From JAAUTY01 sp964397305 (GTDB lineage: Bacteria > Cyanobacteriota > Cyanobacteriia > Cyanobacteriales > Spirulinaceae): a stretch of 64,000 bases of DNA. Positions within the stretch are counted from its first letter, which is position 1; the number at the start of each line of letters is the position of its first letter. The stretch covers positions 124,001 to 188,000 of the forward strand of contig CAYNIP010000001.1 of NCBI GenBank assembly GCA_964397305.1. The letters are read 5' to 3'. Positions 44,000-53,454 of this stretch are shown piece by piece. The position numbers and the translations under genes were made by a program. The notes beneath the pieces were generated by a model that saw only the letters and a list, made by a program, of their open reading frames with translations, was not told where the DNA came from and searched no databases.

Positions 44000-44650
44000 T
44001 CAGCCAACCAGCCCGGAGCGGAGGGCCCGCACGGCCGCTTGGGTGCGGTCATCCGCGCAGAGCTTGTTGAGGATATTCCGTACATGGGTCTTGACCGTAC
44101 CGACCGTGATGTAGAGCTGTTGGGCAATTTCGGCATTGCTACAGCCGTCAACGATCAGTTGCAGCACCTCCAGCTCTCGCTCCGTGAGGGAGTAGGTTTC
44201 GTTCGGGGAAGTTGCGGTGCTCGGCTTGACTTGGGCGAGCACAATCTGGGCGATCGCCGGGTCGATCCAGGCATGACCAACCTGGGTGGCTGCGATCGCT
44301 TCCAGGAGCAGCTCGAGCTTGCTGTCTTTCATGCAGTAGGAATCTGCCCCCGCTGCAAAGGCCGCCATGACTGCGGCTTCACTGTCATTGAGCGTGAGGA
44401 TGAGAATCTTGGTAGTCGCGTCCGCCCCATGAGCACGGAAGCGACGGGTCAGCTCAATGCCATCCAGGCCGGGCAAATCGATGTCCACGATCGCCACGTC
44501 GGGGCGCTGCGCGTTGATTAAGCGCAGGCCAGCGATCCCATCGGCCGCATCACCTTGGTAGTCGAGGCGATCGCTCTGCTGAAAGGCGGTTCGGAGGCTG
44601 AGGCGGGTGAGTTCGTCGTCTTCAACGAGGACGACCTTGGTTGGCAACAT
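44000..44650 (-). CDS. NarL/FixJ-family response regulator
   Basis: 216 residues from the ATG at 44650; a TTG 12 codons upstream is weaker. Receiver domain with phospho-Asp in AIVDIDLPGLDG (about 55) and LTLNDSEAAVMAAFAAGADSYCMKD, then a LuxR-type helix-turn-helix: LTERELEVLQLIVDGCSNAEIAQQLYITVGTVKTHVRNILNKL. A DNA-binding regulator whose sensor kinase is not in view. Divergent from the Rieske oxygenase gene, 120 bp apart, which makes it a candidate regulator of that gene. Confidence 0.9.
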   Translation of the reverse strand: MLPTKVVLVEDDELTRLSLRTAFQQSDRLDYQGDAADGIAGLRLINAQRPDVAIVDIDLPGLDGIELTRRFRAHGADATTKILILTLNDSEAAVMAAFAAGADSYCMKDSKLELLLEAIAATQVGHAWIDPAIAQIVLAQVKPSTATSPNETYSLTERELEVLQLIVDGCSNAEIAQQLYITVGTVKTHVRNILNKLCADDRTQAAVRALRSGLVG

Positions 44651-44770
44651 AGGGTAGCCCGGTAGGTTAGCGGGACAGGGATTCAATTCCTAATCCCCAT
44701 TGTATAGATGCTAGACTGAACCGCAGTCAATCTTGCCCACCTCGACCGCCACCCACGCTCGCGATCGCCT

Positions 44771-45859
44771 ATGGATACGCCCACGCTGCCCCGCGTTCCC
44801 GCAACGGCCCCGACTCCTCAATCCGTACGCACCGCAGCCCCTAATCCTAATCACTGGTATACCATCGCCCGCAGTGGCGAGGTTGGCGATCGCCACCCCC
44901 ACAGTGTCACCTTCTGGCAGCAGGCGATTGTCCTCTATCGCGATCGCCAGGGAACCGTTCAGGCCCTTGAAGACCGCTGCCCCCACCGCCACGTGAAGCT
45001 GAGCGACGGGCAAGTGGTGGGGGATAACCTCGAATGCGCCTACCACGGTTGGCAGTTCAACGCCGCCGGTCACTGCGCCGCCGTCCCCTACCTGACGGAG
45101 CGCCAAAAATTGCCCACCTGCCGTCTGCATCGTTATCCCGTGCGGGAGCAGGACGGCTTCATCTGGCTGTTTCCCGGCTCCACCGACCAAGCCGCCCAGC
45201 ACGAACCCCTAGGGCTGCCGGAGTGGGAACACCTCAACTACATTGCCACTGTCTCCGTGATCGACTGCCCGGGGCACTTCTCCTTCTTGATTGAAAACTT
45301 GATGGATATGTACCACGGCCACCTCCACGACAATTACCAGGCTTGGGCCTCGGCCAAGCTCGAACACCTCGAGGCCAGCGACACCCGCGTGGAGGCCCTC
45401 TACGAAGCCCAGAGTTACTATCGCATCGATAAAATTTGGTCCATCTCTCAGCTCTTTTTTCCGGCCCTGCGCCGTCTCCACCCGGAGCCCCTCTGGGTAC
45501 GCTACCTCTACCCCCACTGGGTTTCCACCTTAGGCGAGGATTTCAAAATCTGCTGCCTCTTCTGCCCCGTGGATGCCACCCACACTCGCGCTTATCTAAT
45601 TCACTTCACCTCCCTACAAGCCTTCTGGCGCTTGCACAAGCTGCCGGTTCCCTTCCGTCGCTGGCTAAAAAACAGCCTCTTTGGCTCCGCCCAAGGGCTG
45701 CTGGACGGCCTAGTGCGCCAGGATGTGGCGATGATTGCCCAAGAGCAGCAGTCTTTTCTGGATCACCCGGAGCGCCGTAGCTATGAACTGAACCGGGCGA
45801 TCGCCAGTGTCCAGCGCCTCATCTGCCAGCAAGCAGGCAGCGCTGGGACCAACCCGTAA
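44771..45859 (+). CDS. Rieske non-heme iron oxygenase (PAO/CAO-type)
   Basis: 362 residues. Rieske centre C70-P-H72 (DRCPHRH) and C89-x-x-H92 (ECAYHGWQF); mononuclear iron site NLMDMYHGHLHD (family pattern D-x2-H-x4-H). The order and length fit the alpha-type oxygenases related to pheophorbide a oxygenase, chlorophyllide a oxygenase and cell-death-suppressor-like proteins in phototrophs. Substrate is unknown. The ATG at 44771 begins MDTPTLPRVP. A NarL regulator is transcribed away from it. Confidence 0.85.
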   Translation: MDTPTLPRVPATAPTPQSVRTAAPNPNHWYTIARSGEVGDRHPHSVTFWQQAIVLYRDRQGTVQALEDRCPHRHVKLSDGQVVGDNLECAYHGWQFNAAGHCAAVPYLTERQKLPTCRLHRYPVREQDGFIWLFPGSTDQAAQHEPLGLPEWEHLNYIATVSVIDCPGHFSFLIENLMDMYHGHLHDNYQAWASAKLEHLEASDTRVEALYEAQSYYRIDKIWSISQLFFPALRRLHPEPLWVRYLYPHWVSTLGEDFKICCLFCPVDATHTRAYLIHFTSLQAFWRLHKLPVPFRRWLKNSLFGSAQGLLDGLVRQDVAMIAQEQQSFLDHPERRSYELNRAIASVQRLICQQAGSAGTNP

Positions 45860-45900
45860 CTCTAGGGCTCTAGTTGAGGGAAAACAATGCAGTAGGCCGA

Positions 45901-45955
45901 GTTGAGCCTAAGGAAACCCCAACAACAAGAATCGCTTTGGGTTTTTTCCCTCAAC
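45901..45955. terminator. Bidirectional hairpin between Rieske and msrA genes
   Basis: gttgag (45901-45906) pairs with ctcaac (45950-45955), and aaaccc (45914-45919) with gggttt (45939-45944), followed by tttccc. An alternative stem uses ttgagggaaaa at 45874-45884 with ttttccctcaa at 45944-45954. The T-run lies on the Rieske transcript side; the A-run serves msrA. Confidence 0.6.
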
Positions 45956-45972
45956 CCGACCTAGAGCTGATG

Positions 45973-46626
45973 CTAGGCCGTTGCCACCGCCGGCAAGCAT
46001 ACCGAAGTCCCACCGAGGCCACAGTAGCCTCCCGGATTCTTCGCCAGGTATTGCTGATGGTACTCTTCAGCGTAGTAGAACTCCGGAGCCGCCACGATTT
46101 CGGTGGTGATGTCACCATAGCCCGCCGCCTTCAAGGCCTGCTGGTAAGCGTCCCGGGTTTGCTCCGCTAGCTGCTTTTGAGCTTCCGAGTAAGTGTAAAT
46201 GCCCGAGCGATACTGGGTGCCGACATCATTCCCTTGGCGCATTCCCTGGGTTGGATTGTGGCTTTCCCAGAAAACCTTGAGCAGCGTCTCGTAGCTGACC
46301 CCTTGAGGATCAAACACCACCCGCACGACTTCGTTGTGGCCCGTCATGCCAGTACACACCTCCCGGTAGGTCGGGTTCGGAGTATGGCCGCCTGCATAGC
46401 CCACGGCCGTGCTGAACACACCATCCTGCTCCCAGAACTTACGCTCTGCTCCCCAGAAGCAGCCCAAGCCAAAGAGCGCCAACTCCAGGCCCTCCGGATA
46501 GGGTGGCTTCAACGGATGGCCATTGACAAAGTGCGCGGCCGGCACTGGCATCGCTTGGTCACGGCCGGGCAGCGCTTCCGATGACCCTGGAATCGTCAAC
46601 TTTTTGCCAAATCCAAATAGACCCAC
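45973..46626 (-). CDS. msrA: Peptide methionine sulfoxide reductase A
   Basis: 217 residues from a GTG at 46626, whose product begins GLFGFGKKLTIPGSSEALPGR as cyanobacterial MsrA proteins do. Catalytic Cys56 in LFGLGCFWGAERKFW; later VGYAGGHTPNPTYREVCTGMTGHNEVVRVVFDP and SHNPTQGMRQGNDVGTQYRS. Reduces methionine-S-sulfoxide in oxidised proteins. Additional N-terminal codons to 46665 (TTG) contain an unrelated Cys-rich stretch and are not expected to be translated. Confidence 0.92.
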   Translation of the reverse strand: MGLFGFGKKLTIPGSSEALPGRDQAMPVPAAHFVNGHPLKPPYPEGLELALFGLGCFWGAERKFWEQDGVFSTAVGYAGGHTPNPTYREVCTGMTGHNEVVRVVFDPQGVSYETLLKVFWESHNPTQGMRQGNDVGTQYRSGIYTYSEAQKQLAEQTRDAYQQALKAAGYGDITTEIVAAPEFYYAEEYHQQYLAKNPGGYCGLGGTSVCLPAVATA

Positions 46627-46727
46627 AATCAAACTCCCGCATATGCTGCAATGATGACAGGGCAAGGAACCTAAGACAGGATTGAACTTGCACCATTCAA
46701 CATTATGAAGGCTAGAACCCAGGGGCG

Positions 46728-49700
46728 TCAGGTCGAGATTGCCGCCTGTCCGGCCTCACAAAGGGTCAGGTAAGGGCAGGAGCGGCACTGAGCCGGCCCC
46801 GGCTGCGGGGGGTAGGGGCCTTGGCGGAGCGATCGCACCAGGGCCTCTACAGCGGGTGTCATGGCCGCCAAGTCGGCGGAGGTAAACGTGTGGAGCTGGG
46901 CCGGGGGCCGCAGGTAGGCTAGGTGAGCCGTGGATACCTCCAGGGCCCGGGCATAGGCCCAGAGCTGCCAGCGGTAGGCTTGGGGATCGGGAGTCCGGTC
47001 GGTCTTGTAGTCCAGCACCCAGTCCGGACCGACTCGATCCGCCTGCCCGATCAAGGTCACACCGGCCACCACCAGCGACAGCCACTGCTCGCGCGCTACC
47101 CCCTCACCCCGGAACGGCGCGAACTGGGGCTCTTGGCGAAAGGTCTGGGCTAGGTCCCAGGCCTGGGCCACGCAGTCTGAGGCCGCGTGTTGGCGCGCCA
47201 GGGCCTCGGCTTGCGCCAGGGTGGAGAGGTCGGCGGCCAAAATTTCATGGGTCAAGCTGCCCAAGGCCAAGGCCCGACTGGTTCCGGTTACACCCTCTCC
47301 CTCCCTGGGCTCCGGCCCGAGGCCGGGATGCCCGTCCAGGATCTCGTACTGAAAGCGCCGGGGACAGCGAGCGTAGGTATTCAAGGCTGTAACCGGCAGC
47401 TCACTCAAGCCTGAACCAACTGCTGCGAGTAGGAGCGGCGGCAGGGAGTCAGGAGGGATGGGGGGGGGCGGCTCTGGTACCAGCGACTGCTGGGGCTGGT
47501 AGGGGATCGGTTCCACCACCACGCCAGCGGCTTCCAGACCAGGGGTGAGTTGCGACCACTGGTGCTTGGCCTCGGGGGCTGAAAGCAAGAGATAGTCCTG
47601 AGCCCGGGTCAGGGCTACATAGAGCAGCCGCCGTCGCTCTTCCTGCTCCCGGGCGGCGGCCTGCTGCTTGAGGTGGCGGTAACGGAAGGGCTCTAGGATC
47701 TCGCCGGCTTGCTGAATCTGAAAGGCAACGCCAGCGGTGCGATCGCTATACACCGGGGGCGAGGCCGAGGGGGGCTGCCGGGCCAAGTCCACCACCGCTA
47801 CGAGGGGCCATTCCAGCCCCTTCGCGCCGTGGATCGTGGTTAGGGTAATCGCATTCCCGGCGGCTAGGGGGGGCCGGGGCAGTTCTTGGCCGCTGGCAAA
47901 GAGCCGTTGCAACTGCCGGAGAACGCTGAAGAGATCGCCAGCCTGGGTCTCGAGGCGCTGCACGAGGTCGCGAAATCCTTGCCAGTCTGCGAGGCGGCGA
48001 TCGCCCCCAGGTAGGTTCGCAACCACGGCTGTGTAACCCGTAAGTCGGTCGGCCTGCTGCAAGAGACGACTGGGCCTGTCTTGAGTACTGTGATCTTGGA
48101 GGGTTTGGAGAACCGCGATCGCTGACTGAATATCCTGGCGATCACTAGCCTGTAACCGTGACCACCAGCCGGCTGGACCGGGATCAAGCTTGGGGGCCAG
48201 GGGCCAAAGACTGCGATCGCTGACGGTAAAGAAACTACTCCGTAGAGTAGCAATTAAAGCTAAATCATCCTCGGGGTCAGCGATCGCACGCAGCAGGGCC
48301 CAGCCATCCTTAGCCTCCCGTGTGGCCAGCAAATTGCTCCCCCCAGCCAGGGCCACGGGCAGCCCGGCGGCGGCCAGAACTGTAGCGTGCAATTCCAGCG
48401 ACTCCCAAGTGCGGCTCAAGACGGCAATATCCCCCGGTTGTAAGGGTTGCCCCGTTCCCACCGGCCAGCCCGCCGCTAGGGCCGCGCGCAAACGGTCGGC
48501 AACGGCACGCGCTTCTACAACCCGTCGGGCTCCCACTCCCAGTTTTGGCCCATCAGCCGTCACCACGAGGGCCTGCACGGGGTGAATCAAATCCTGCCAG
48601 TCTGTCCGGGTTGCTAGTAGGGGCTGGTGGCTGGGGCCCAGCAGGGGCCCACTGAGGCTATTGAGCAGGGTATTGAGGCGCGGACGGGCCCGAAAGCTCT
48701 CTCTCAGGGTGACTTCTGTGCCCCCGGCCGTCACGATTTGGTGGCGGAATTGATCGAACACCCTCACGTCGGCCTGACGGAAACCGTAGATCGCTTGCTG
48801 GCGATCGCCCACAATTGTCAGGGTCGCCCCGGCCGTCAGTCGGTCGATTAACTCAGCCTGGGTGGGGTTGGTGTCTTGGAACTCATCAATCAGAAAGGCC
48901 CGCCAGCGCTGGTGATAGTAGTCCCGCACCTCGGGCTGCTCCAAGGCCCGCAGGGCCCCCCCCTCACTCTCGGCAAAGCTGAGCTGGCGGGCCTGCCGTT
49001 GCCGCTGGCGTAACTCATCGCGGACGCGCTCGTAGGCCTCCCGGAGGAGGGGCCGGTAAGCCATCAGGAGATGGTCGGCCTCGCCCAGCTCCCGCCCAAA
49101 TGCTCCCGCCTGCTGGGCCTGCTTGACTCGTTCCCGTAGCACTTTGAGGGCCTCCCGAATGGTCTGCAATGCGCCGTCGGGCCAGTTTTTGGAGCTGCCA
49201 CTGTTCGGTTTAATGGCGGCCAGCGTTGCGGCGGCCGCCGCCGCTAGCTCCTGCCCCTGCTGGATTTGGTCCACGGCTGCTAAGGCGGTTTGGCGTGAGG
49301 CTTCGAGTTTGTCTTGGGGGGAGCCGCTGTAGTGTTGGAGGGTGGCGATCGCCTCGGTCCAGGCCGGGTCCCTCAAGAGCTGCTCGTGGGCCTGGATCTG
49401 CATCTGAGCGACTAGGGCTTCGTCATCCGGCGATTGCTCAAAGGCGCGATCGCTAATCCAAGGTTCCTTCAGAAGCTGCGCCAAGCTGTCCCGCAGGGGC
49501 GAGTAAGGGATCGCGGTGAAGAGGGCTGGGGGCAAGGAGTCCAAGGCTAAGGGCAGGTGCTCCGCGAGCCAGAGTTGGCTGCTGAGGCCGTCCTGAATCT
49601 CGAAATCAGGAGGTACGCCAGCGGCTTCTGGGTGCTCACGGCAAATGTCCGCTGCGAGGGCGTGGAGGGTGCTGATGGGAGCTGCTTCGAGTTCGGCGAG

Positions 49701-50000
49701 GGTATTGAAGTGGTTGGGGGTCTCGTGGAGTTCAGCCTTGAGACGGCGGCGGATGCGCGATCGCAGTTGGTCAGCGGCCTTGTCGGTGAAGGTGACAGCC
49801 ACAACGTTCAGGGGAGACAGGCCCTGCTGGCACACATGGAAGTGGTAGCGCTCGGCAAGCATATGGGTCTTGCCGGTTCCAGCTCCCGCGATCACAACAA
49901 CATTGCCGGGAGCCTCGGCAGCTTGTGCTTGGTCGGGGGTCAAGGATTGGTGAGAGGGCACAGTCTCAACCTCCAGGTTGCTAGAATCCCTCTCTAGCAT
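46728..50000 (-). CDS. UvrD-type helicase fused to PD-(D/E)XK nuclease (AddA/RecB-like)
   Basis: 1090 residues from the ATG at 50000. Walker A VIAGAGTGKTHMLAE (36-50); motif II LIDEFQDTNPTQAELI; motif III VGDRQQAIYGFRQAD; motif V TTIHGAKGLEWPLVAVVDL; motif VI YVALTRAQDYLLL. The C-terminal 200 residues carry a nuclease domain: LNTYARCPRRFQYE, GSLTHEIL, and LDYKTDR (D-x-K), with CRSCPYLTLC near the end, suggesting a Cys-ligated iron-sulfur cluster as in AddB or Cas4. This layout fits a self-contained recombination helicase-nuclease. No addB-like or recC-like partner adjoins it. Confidence 0.88.
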   Translation of the reverse strand: MLERDSSNLEVETVPSHQSLTPDQAQAAEAPGNVVVIAGAGTGKTHMLAERYHFHVCQQGLSPLNVVAVTFTDKAADQLRSRIRRRLKAELHETPNHFNTLAELEAAPISTLHALAADICREHPEAAGVPPDFEIQDGLSSQLWLAEHLPLALDSLPPALFTAIPYSPLRDSLAQLLKEPWISDRAFEQSPDDEALVAQMQIQAHEQLLRDPAWTEAIATLQHYSGSPQDKLEASRQTALAAVDQIQQGQELAAAAAATLAAIKPNSGSSKNWPDGALQTIREALKVLRERVKQAQQAGAFGRELGEADHLLMAYRPLLREAYERVRDELRQRQRQARQLSFAESEGGALRALEQPEVRDYYHQRWRAFLIDEFQDTNPTQAELIDRLTAGATLTIVGDRQQAIYGFRQADVRVFDQFRHQIVTAGGTEVTLRESFRARPRLNTLLNSLSGPLLGPSHQPLLATRTDWQDLIHPVQALVVTADGPKLGVGARRVVEARAVADRLRAALAAGWPVGTGQPLQPGDIAVLSRTWESLELHATVLAAAGLPVALAGGSNLLATREAKDGWALLRAIADPEDDLALIATLRSSFFTVSDRSLWPLAPKLDPGPAGWWSRLQASDRQDIQSAIAVLQTLQDHSTQDRPSRLLQQADRLTGYTAVVANLPGGDRRLADWQGFRDLVQRLETQAGDLFSVLRQLQRLFASGQELPRPPLAAGNAITLTTIHGAKGLEWPLVAVVDLARQPPSASPPVYSDRTAGVAFQIQQAGEILEPFRYRHLKQQAAAREQEERRRLLYVALTRAQDYLLLSAPEAKHQWSQLTPGLEAAGVVVEPIPYQPQQSLVPEPPPPIPPDSLPPLLLAAVGSGLSELPVTALNTYARCPRRFQYEILDGHPGLGPEPREGEGVTGTSRALALGSLTHEILAADLSTLAQAEALARQHAASDCVAQAWDLAQTFRQEPQFAPFRGEGVAREQWLSLVVAGVTLIGQADRVGPDWVLDYKTDRTPDPQAYRWQLWAYARALEVSTAHLAYLRPPAQLHTFTSADLAAMTPAVEALVRSLRQGPYPPQPGPAQCRSCPYLTLCEAGQAAIST

Positions 50001-50213
50001 AACCCGTTGGCTCTCACCCCAAAGTGCCAGGGGCCGCAACTGGCTAGATTCATTCTAGTTTTGGGACTCAGGTTAGAAGGGGCCTTGGCCCTGCTAACCT
50101 GAGGAGAGAATTTCCGAATTACCCCGGCTGGGGAAAGCGGCCCGGCGGGCGGCGTGGATGCAGTCAGCTTGCAAGCAGTAGAATGACACAAAGCCTGTGA
50201 GTTCAAGCACCCC

Positions 50214-50459
50214 ATGTCTGCCCCCACCCCCACCACCGAGCCGNNNNNNNNNNNNNNNNNNNNNNNNNNNNNNNNNNNNNNNNNNNNNNNNNNNNNNNNN
50301 NNNNNNNNNNNNNNNNNNNNNNNNNNNNNNNNNNNNNNNNNNNCAGCCCTAGCCACCGTGGCGGTGGAACGCCAGCGAGCAGCGGTGGAACGCCAGCGCC
50401 GCGAGCAACTCGAGGCAAAATTGCGGGAACTCGGCATCGAGCTTCCCCCGGATGCTTAG
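50214..50459 (+). CDS. Uma2-like protein interrupted by an assembly gap
   Basis: The visible ends are MSAPTPTTEP from an ATG at 50214, and VAVERQRAAVERQRREQLE followed by AKLRELGIELPPDA-stop at 50459, with 100 Ns between. The C-terminal helix with repeated ERQR and the closing LRELGI are characteristic of Uma2 (DUF820) proteins, an endonuclease-like family of 190-240 residues. The 82-codon length shown is an artefact, since a run of exactly 100 Ns is usually an arbitrary gap. The true middle part, about 150 codons, is missing from the assembly. The frame across the gap is not proven. Confidence 0.5.
   Translation: MSAPTPTTEPXXXXXXXXXXXXXXXXXXXXXXXXXXXXXXXXXXALATVAVERQRAAVERQRREQLEAKLRELGIELPPDA
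50244..50343. other. Assembly gap (100 N)
   Basis: A run of exactly 100 undetermined bases, probably a scaffold join of unknown length. It lies within the Uma2-like gene, and the repeated gcggtggaacgccagcg just after it may have caused the break. Confidence 0.95.
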
Positions 50460-50702
50460 CCGCGTTGGCTCAGCAAAGCTCGATTCAGTCAATCCACCCC
50501 TGAATCCCTTCCCGGCGGGGGAGGGCTGCCCTTCGGGCGGTGTGGGTTCGCGCATTACCTCGCGGGAGGATGCCGAATGACTCACGAAACCCTGGCTAGC
50601 CACAGCACAAAGCAGCCGCACCTAATAAGACCGCTGGCGGGAGTTCCCACCCCACTGATCCCATTGCGCGCGGCTGCTGAAGGCCTTAGCGACGGCTAGG
50701 CC

Positions 50703-51461
50703 TTAGCGGCGCGGCACTGACGCACCGATGTTGATGCTCATCGCCGAAACCTTGGGTGGAACGACGCCTTTGGCGCTGCTCAGGCCGCGAGCCATCGCCA
50801 GGAAGTTGACAGGGCTGCCAGCGGCTGGCTTTTGCTCTTGGGGAGTGAAGCGGCGCACCGCATTCTGCCACACCATCTGCGGGAAGCCGAGCTGTGAGCG
50901 GTGGTAGGGGCCGTAGCGAGGCGTTTTTAGGTTGAAGGGCGTTTCACCCAGGGCTTTTTGGGGCAAGACGCGGCGCTTCTGGTAAGGAACGGTATCCCAG
51001 CCGAAGCTCTCCATGTATTCATCGGTGTCTAGCAGGGCATCGACAAACCCTTGCAGACCTTTTGTGGCGAGGACAATGGACCAAGCGATTTTCTCCCGCT
51101 CGTTGTAGACATCGCGGCCGAGAACGCGCTGCACACAGAGTTCAACGAAGCGGTAGTTATCGTTGGGCTCGTAGTTCCACAGCCGGAAAGACTCAGAGAC
51201 CAGCAAGCCGCGAATAAAGTCCCGCACGCGAATCTGACCGAAGCGTAGCTGAGACTCGAGGATGGTTTGGCGGTTGGACTTGAGAAGCTGGTGCTCACTG
51301 AAGATTTGCCGATAGGCAGCCCAGATGAGACCTGCCATGTCGTCGCCCGTGGGGAGGCTGACGGTGGAGTAGACCTTAGGTTGCTCGTCGTTGAGTACCT
51401 CGTAGCCAGCGACCCGTTGGTTCTGGCTGGTGGGTGCATATTCCAGTAAAGGAAGGGGCAC
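50703..51461 (-). CDS. cpcG: Phycobilisome rod-core linker polypeptide
   Basis: Joins phycocyanin rods to the allophycocyanin core of the light-harvesting antenna. 252 residues. The start MPLPLLEYAPTSQNQRV is diagnostic of CpcG. The PBS linker domain covers about 12-170: GLIWAAYRQIFSEHQLLKSNRQ, ESQLRFGQIRVRDFIRGLLVSESFRLWNYEPNDNYRFVELCVQRVLGRDVYNEREKIAWS. A C-terminal extension binds the core. The start codon is GTG at 51461 with aactggagg 7 nt upstream. No other phycobilisome gene is near, as is common for cpcG. Confidence 0.95.
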   Translation of the reverse strand: MPLPLLEYAPTSQNQRVAGYEVLNDEQPKVYSTVSLPTGDDMAGLIWAAYRQIFSEHQLLKSNRQTILESQLRFGQIRVRDFIRGLLVSESFRLWNYEPNDNYRFVELCVQRVLGRDVYNEREKIAWSIVLATKGLQGFVDALLDTDEYMESFGWDTVPYQKRRVLPQKALGETPFNLKTPRYGPYHRSQLGFPQMVWQNAVRRFTPQEQKPAAGSPVNFLAMARGLSSAKGVVPPKVSAMSINIGASVPRR

Positions 51462-51708
51462 GTTTGAACCTCCAGTTATCTTAGGAATTTTTACAAAGAT
51501 TAACCCTAATCATAGGGGAACGGGGGACAAGCGCTGCCACGCTCTTAGCAATTGTTACATTCTGTGTGGAAAGGGCTGGGCAAGGTCGTTAGGGTCAAGC
51601 GGAGCGTCAAACCTTAAGGTGTTTTATTTCGTAATAAAAATTCATATTTTGTCACAGATTAAGTGAGGGGCATCTCACCAACTCTTGGGGTGATCTAGGG
51701 CGATCTAG

Positions 51709-51814
51709 GGGATGTATCTCAGGTAGGTTAAGTTCGCCCACTCTGCGAGAATGCTGCGCGTCTACATCCCCCGGCCCCTAGGGCGAAGGGGAGTCTCCAA
51801 CGTGAGATGCACCC
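51709..51814. mobile_element. Family B MITE-like repeat, 106 bp
   Basis: From gggatgtatctcaggtagg to gtgagatgcaccc, with interior gaatgctgcgcgtctacatc and ggcgaaggggagtctccaa. It is in the 496-bp spacer upstream of cpcG and downstream of cobB. A small hairpin gtgag/ctcac (51663-51678) stands just left of it. No gene is supported in 51462-51957. Confidence 0.65.
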
Positions 51815-51957
51815 GACTGTTGCTGTAAATCGGAGAATTGCTATGAAGTCGCGCTGCTCGCTTGATCTGGGCAGAGAAGGCCGCGCTTTTCTGCCCCTAG
51901 CCCTGGGAGCCAGGGGCTGGGGGCAACTGGGATGCCTCCGCTGGTCTGAAGAGGAGG

Positions 51958-53352
51958 TCAAGTCTCCCGCGCTTGGAATTGCTGACAGCGATCGCGAAAC
52001 CGCCGTACTAACCCAGGCTTGTCCCCAAAATGGAGGTGAAGGTAGGAAGCATGGACGGCTCCCCGCTGCCAGCCTTCCTCGGAGCAGCGCTGCCCATCGT
52101 AGTTGTGCAGGGTGAATAGGGGGGACTCGGGGGAGGTGGTCAGATAGGAGCGGTGGAATTCATGGCCCCAGAGCTTTTCGCCGGCGGGCAGGAGTGGGGT
52201 TGGCTGCTGGGCGATCGCCTGGCGGTAGCCGATGACGAGGCGCTGCCCCATGCGGGCTGTGGCCGGTAAGCAGCCAACCATGGCATGGGATTTTTCTTCA
52301 AAATCCAACAACTGCTCGCACAGGTACATCAGGCCCCCACATTCGGCGTAGGTGGGCATTCCGGCGGCGATCGCTGCTCCCACGGCCTGGCGGGCCGCCT
52401 GATTTTCACTGAGGGTCGCGGCAAAGATTTCCGGAAAGCCGCCGCCGCAGTAGAGGCCGCAGCTCGCGGCCGGTAGGGCCTGGTCCTGTAGGGGACTCCA
52501 GGCCGCCAGCTCAAATCCAGCGGCTTGGAAGCTGTCCAAATTATCGGCGTAGTAGAAACTGAAGGCTGGATCTTGGGCGATCGCCAAGCGCAGGGGTTGG
52601 TCTGGCCTCTCGAGGGGCTCCGCCGCTTCCCCAGCTCTCCCGAACGTTGCCGCTCCCCTCCCGGCCAGCGGCCGTGTTGTCAGCAGCGGCTCGAGGATTG
52701 ACCAGTCAAAACAGGTCTCTCCCAGGTGGGCGAGGCGGTCGAGGAGGGAGCGCAGGGCCGGCAGCTCAGCGGTGGGGACGAGGCCGAGATGACGATCCGG
52801 GATGGTGATGTCATCCTGACGGCGCAGAACGCCCACGATCGGGATCTGGCAGGGCGCGAGGGCGGCGGTGAGCAGCTCGAGGTGGCGATCGCTGGCGACC
52901 CGATTGAGCACCAGGCCGGCCAGGGTCAAGCGGGGATCAAAGGTGCGGTAGCCCTGCACAATAGCGGCCACCGACCGCGCGATGCTGCTGCAATTCACCA
53001 CCAGAACAATCGGCACGGCCAACAGGCGGGCGATATGGGCCGTGCTCGCCCAGTCATCTTGCCCCGTCGCGCCGTCAAAGAGTCCCATAACCCCCTCCAC
53101 TAGGGCATAGCCAGCGGTTTGGCTGTGGTGCTGAAAGCAGTGCTGCACATAGGCCTCCGAGGTCAGCACTGGGTCAAGATTGCGGCCGGGGCGGCCCGTG
53201 ACCGCCTGGTGAAACATCGGGTCGATATAGTCGGGGCCGACTTTGAAGGATTGCACCCGTTGGGGATAGCGGCGGGCTAGGGCAGCCAGGAGCGCGAGGG
53301 TCACGGTGGTTTTGCCCACGCCGCTGCGTTCGCCAGCAATGATCAGACTCAT
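51958..53352 (-). CDS. cobB: Cobyrinate a,c-diamide synthase
   Basis: 464 residues. N-terminal P-loop GERSGVGKTTVTLALL (7-22), then FKVGPDYIDPMFHQAVTGRP and ALVEGVMGLFDGATG; C-terminal glutamine amidotransferase with nucleophile YAECGGLMYLCEQL. It amidates the a and c side chains of cobyrinate (or hydrogenobyrinate) in adenosyl-cobalamin or pseudo-cobalamin synthesis. Also named CbiA. It follows cobJ on the same strand after about 100 bp, a cobalamin gene pair. Other steps are elsewhere. Confidence 0.92.
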   Translation of the reverse strand: MSLIIAGERSGVGKTTVTLALLAALARRYPQRVQSFKVGPDYIDPMFHQAVTGRPGRNLDPVLTSEAYVQHCFQHHSQTAGYALVEGVMGLFDGATGQDDWASTAHIARLLAVPIVLVVNCSSIARSVAAIVQGYRTFDPRLTLAGLVLNRVASDRHLELLTAALAPCQIPIVGVLRRQDDITIPDRHLGLVPTAELPALRSLLDRLAHLGETCFDWSILEPLLTTRPLAGRGAATFGRAGEAAEPLERPDQPLRLAIAQDPAFSFYYADNLDSFQAAGFELAAWSPLQDQALPAASCGLYCGGGFPEIFAATLSENQAARQAVGAAIAAGMPTYAECGGLMYLCEQLLDFEEKSHAMVGCLPATARMGQRLVIGYRQAIAQQPTPLLPAGEKLWGHEFHRSYLTTSPESPLFTLHNYDGQRCSEEGWQRGAVHASYLHLHFGDKPGLVRRFRDRCQQFQARET

Positions 53353-53454
53353 AGCAACTCTCGGATTGACGGCAAGGGTTTGCCCGCATCTCCCAGGTTC
53401 TGCCCTCGGGAGGACCAGGGGAGCGAGAAGTCTTGCGCTCCCTGGGAGCAGGGT

